Part shown: positions 6,432 through 7,514 of the stretch, piece after piece
How positions within the stretch are numbered: position 1 is the first letter of the stretch
How the letters are laid out: each line of letters opens with the position of its first letter
Assembly (NCBI GenBank): GCA_030054235.1
Contig: JASGCG010000075.1
Span: 1 to 7,514 of the forward strand
DNA: 7,514 bases
Source: Bacteroidia bacterium
GTDB lineage: Bacteria; Planctomycetota; Phycisphaerae; Phycisphaerales; SM1A02
Direction of reading: 5' to 3'
The notes under the pieces: model-generated
What the model was told of the DNA's origin: nothing
Database searches by the model: none
The model's input: only the letters and a program-made list of their open reading frames with translations
Made by a program: the position numbers and the translations under genes

Positions 6432-6478
6432 ACTGGACAACACGTGCGGAGCACGGCGCGCTGCACGACGCGTGCGGC
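6423..6478. repeat. Imperfect tandem duplication of a 28-bp unit
   Basis: Unit 1 (6423-6450) and unit 2 (6451-6478) are adjacent and match at 23 of 28 positions. Both start GCACGGCGC and contain CTG at unit positions 11-13 and CGTGCGG at 21-27. Differences fall at unit positions 10, 14, 17, 20 and 28; three of them (10, 17, 20) are A in unit 1 and G in unit 2. Unit 2 also holds a small GCACG-ACG-CGTGC hairpin (6463-6475). It lies wholly in the spacer between convergent genes. Confidence 0.7.
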
Positions 6479-6514
6479 CTTGATCTTGAGCACCGGGTCC
6501 GGAGCGGCCGATCG

Positions 6515-7514
6515 TCAGCTGAAGCTGCGTTCCGCGAGTTCGATGGCGCGACCGAGCGCCGCGGCCTTGTTGACGGTCTCGTCCTCTTCCGCCGCCGGAT
6601 CGCTGTCCAGCACGACGCCTGCCCCAGCCTGCAGATCCACGCGCCACGTGCCGCGGGCGGTGTCATGGAGCGCCGTGGGCACGACCATCGTGCGCAACGT
6701 GAGCGCGATGTCCAGATCGCCGTTCCAACCCACACAGCCGAGGCCGCCCGAGTAGGGCCCCCGACGCACAGGCTCCAGCTCATCGATGATCTGGATCGCA
6801 CGGACCTTCGGTGCACCGCTCACGGTGCCCACCGGCAGCGCGGCGTGCAGCGCATCCCACGCATCGAGGCCGGGCCGCAGCGATCCCTCGAGCGTGCTCG
6901 AGATGTGCATGACGTGGCTGTAGCGCTCGATGTCCATGCACGCCTTGACCTGCACGCTGCCCAGGTCGCTCACGCGGCCAAGGTCATTGCGGCCAAGGTC
7001 GACGAGCATGACGTGCTCGGCGCGCTCCTTCGCATCGGCGAGCAGTTCGACCTCGAGGCGTGCGTCCTCGGCATCGTCGCGGCCGCGCCGCCGCGTTCCG
7101 GCGAGCGGGCGATTGGTCACGATGCCTCCGCGCACCCTGCAGAGGATCTCCGGGCTGCTCGCGACGAGGATGCACCCTTCCGCCTGCAGATAGGCCTGGT
7201 ACGGGCTCGGGTTGACCACGCGCAGCATGCGGTAGAGGTCGAAGGGATCCGTCGTGGTCGTGCGCTCGAAACGCTGGCTGAGCACGACCTGGAAGGCATC
7301 GCCCGCGCGGATGTACTCCTTGGCTCGCTCGACCGCGGCGCGGAAGGCACCCGGCGGCGTGCTCGCGGAGACGGGGCGCACGGGCGCGGCGTTCGCATCA
7401 TCGTCGATGCGCCCGGGCTGCAGGCGCACCGAGTCCGCCTCGAGTGCGGCGACGATGCGGTCGATCTCGACCGCGAGCGCGCGCGGCAGCGAGGCATCGC
7501 GCGCATCGCCATGG
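6515..7514 (-). CDS. trpE: Anthranilate synthase component I, partial (N-terminus beyond the right edge)
   Basis: Chorismate-utilising enzyme that, with a glutamine amidotransferase partner (TrpG), makes anthranilate, the first committed step of tryptophan synthesis. The frame is open to the right edge, giving 333 codons; a GTG at 7429 is internal, not the start. Visible family segments, in order, are GDAFQVVLSQRF, VNPSPYQAYL, the SSPE motif, RPLAGTRRRG, LVDLGRNDLGRV, the HIS motif in SHVMHISSTLEG, LPVGTVSGAPKVRAIQIIDE, GPYSGGLG and QAGAGVVLDSDP followed by E residues. These cover nearly the whole chorismate-binding domain. The N-terminal part, which carries the tryptophan feedback site in TrpE, is outside the window. 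AFQVVLSQRF favours TrpE over the paralogues PabB and isochorismate synthase, though PabB cannot be fully excluded. It ends in TGA and converges on the zinc-ribbon gene. Full-length TrpE is about 500 residues. Confidence 0.9.
   Translation of the reverse strand, partial: HGDARDASLPRALAVEIDRIVAALEADSVRLQPGRIDDDANAAPVRPVSASTPPGAFRAAVERAKEYIRAGDAFQVVLSQRFERTTTTDPFDLYRMLRVVNPSPYQAYLQAEGCILVASSPEILCRVRGGIVTNRPLAGTRRRGRDDAEDARLEVELLADAKERAEHVMLVDLGRNDLGRVSDLGSVQVKACMDIERYSHVMHISSTLEGSLRPGLDAWDALHAALPVGTVSGAPKVRAIQIIDELEPVRRGPYSGGLGCVGWNGDLDIALTLRTMVVPTALHDTARGTWRVDLQAGAGVVLDSDPAAEEDETVNKAAALGRAIELAERSFS

Noticed and set aside
6409..6514. Possible CRISPR array, because of the tandem 28-bp repeat.
   Set aside because: There are only two diverged copies with no spacer between them, and no cas gene is in the window.

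Overview
The window is GC-rich DNA with dense bacterial genes. It most resembles a planctomycete, possibly of the Phycisphaerae. That placement is an inference. It rests on a membrane protein opening with a CPxCG...CPECG zinc ribbon, a design common in that group, next to an exported S41 protease with a long N-terminal extension. No rRNA or other phylogenetic marker is present, so confidence is moderate.

Layout, left to right. (1) A pyruvate dehydrogenase operon lies on the minus strand: pdhA (E1 alpha, 1796-2938), pdhB (E1 beta, 774-1793) and pdhC (E2, from 748 off the left edge). The gaps are 2 and 25 bases, and a sigma70-like promoter lies just upstream of pdhA (2969-2997). (2) A non-coding stretch (2939-3123) holds that promoter and a cluster of GGGTCG/CGACCC inverted motifs able to form hairpins. 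(3) A large secreted or periplasmic S41 carboxyl-terminal processing protease lies on the minus strand (3124-5412). (4) A divergent plus-strand gene (5485-6408) encodes a zinc-ribbon multi-pass membrane protein. (5) A 106-base convergent spacer (6409-6514) carries a 9-bp GC hairpin and an imperfect 28-bp tandem duplication. (6) The C-terminal two thirds of trpE (anthranilate synthase component I) lies on the minus strand and runs off the right edge.

The pdh genes would together build the E1 heterotetramer and the E2 core that convert pyruvate to acetyl-CoA. E3 (dihydrolipoamide dehydrogenase) is not in the window. The protease, the zinc-ribbon protein and trpE have no evident functional link to pdh or to one another.

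The most striking observation is in pdhC. An in-frame amber codon (TAG, 83-85) interrupts the E2 reading frame near the start of the acyltransferase domain, and conserved E2 sequence continues in the same frame on the far side. It could be a nonsense mutation, a base-call error, or readthrough. All five complete gene ends in the window use TGA. I found no clear mobile element, CRISPR array, tRNA or rRNA.
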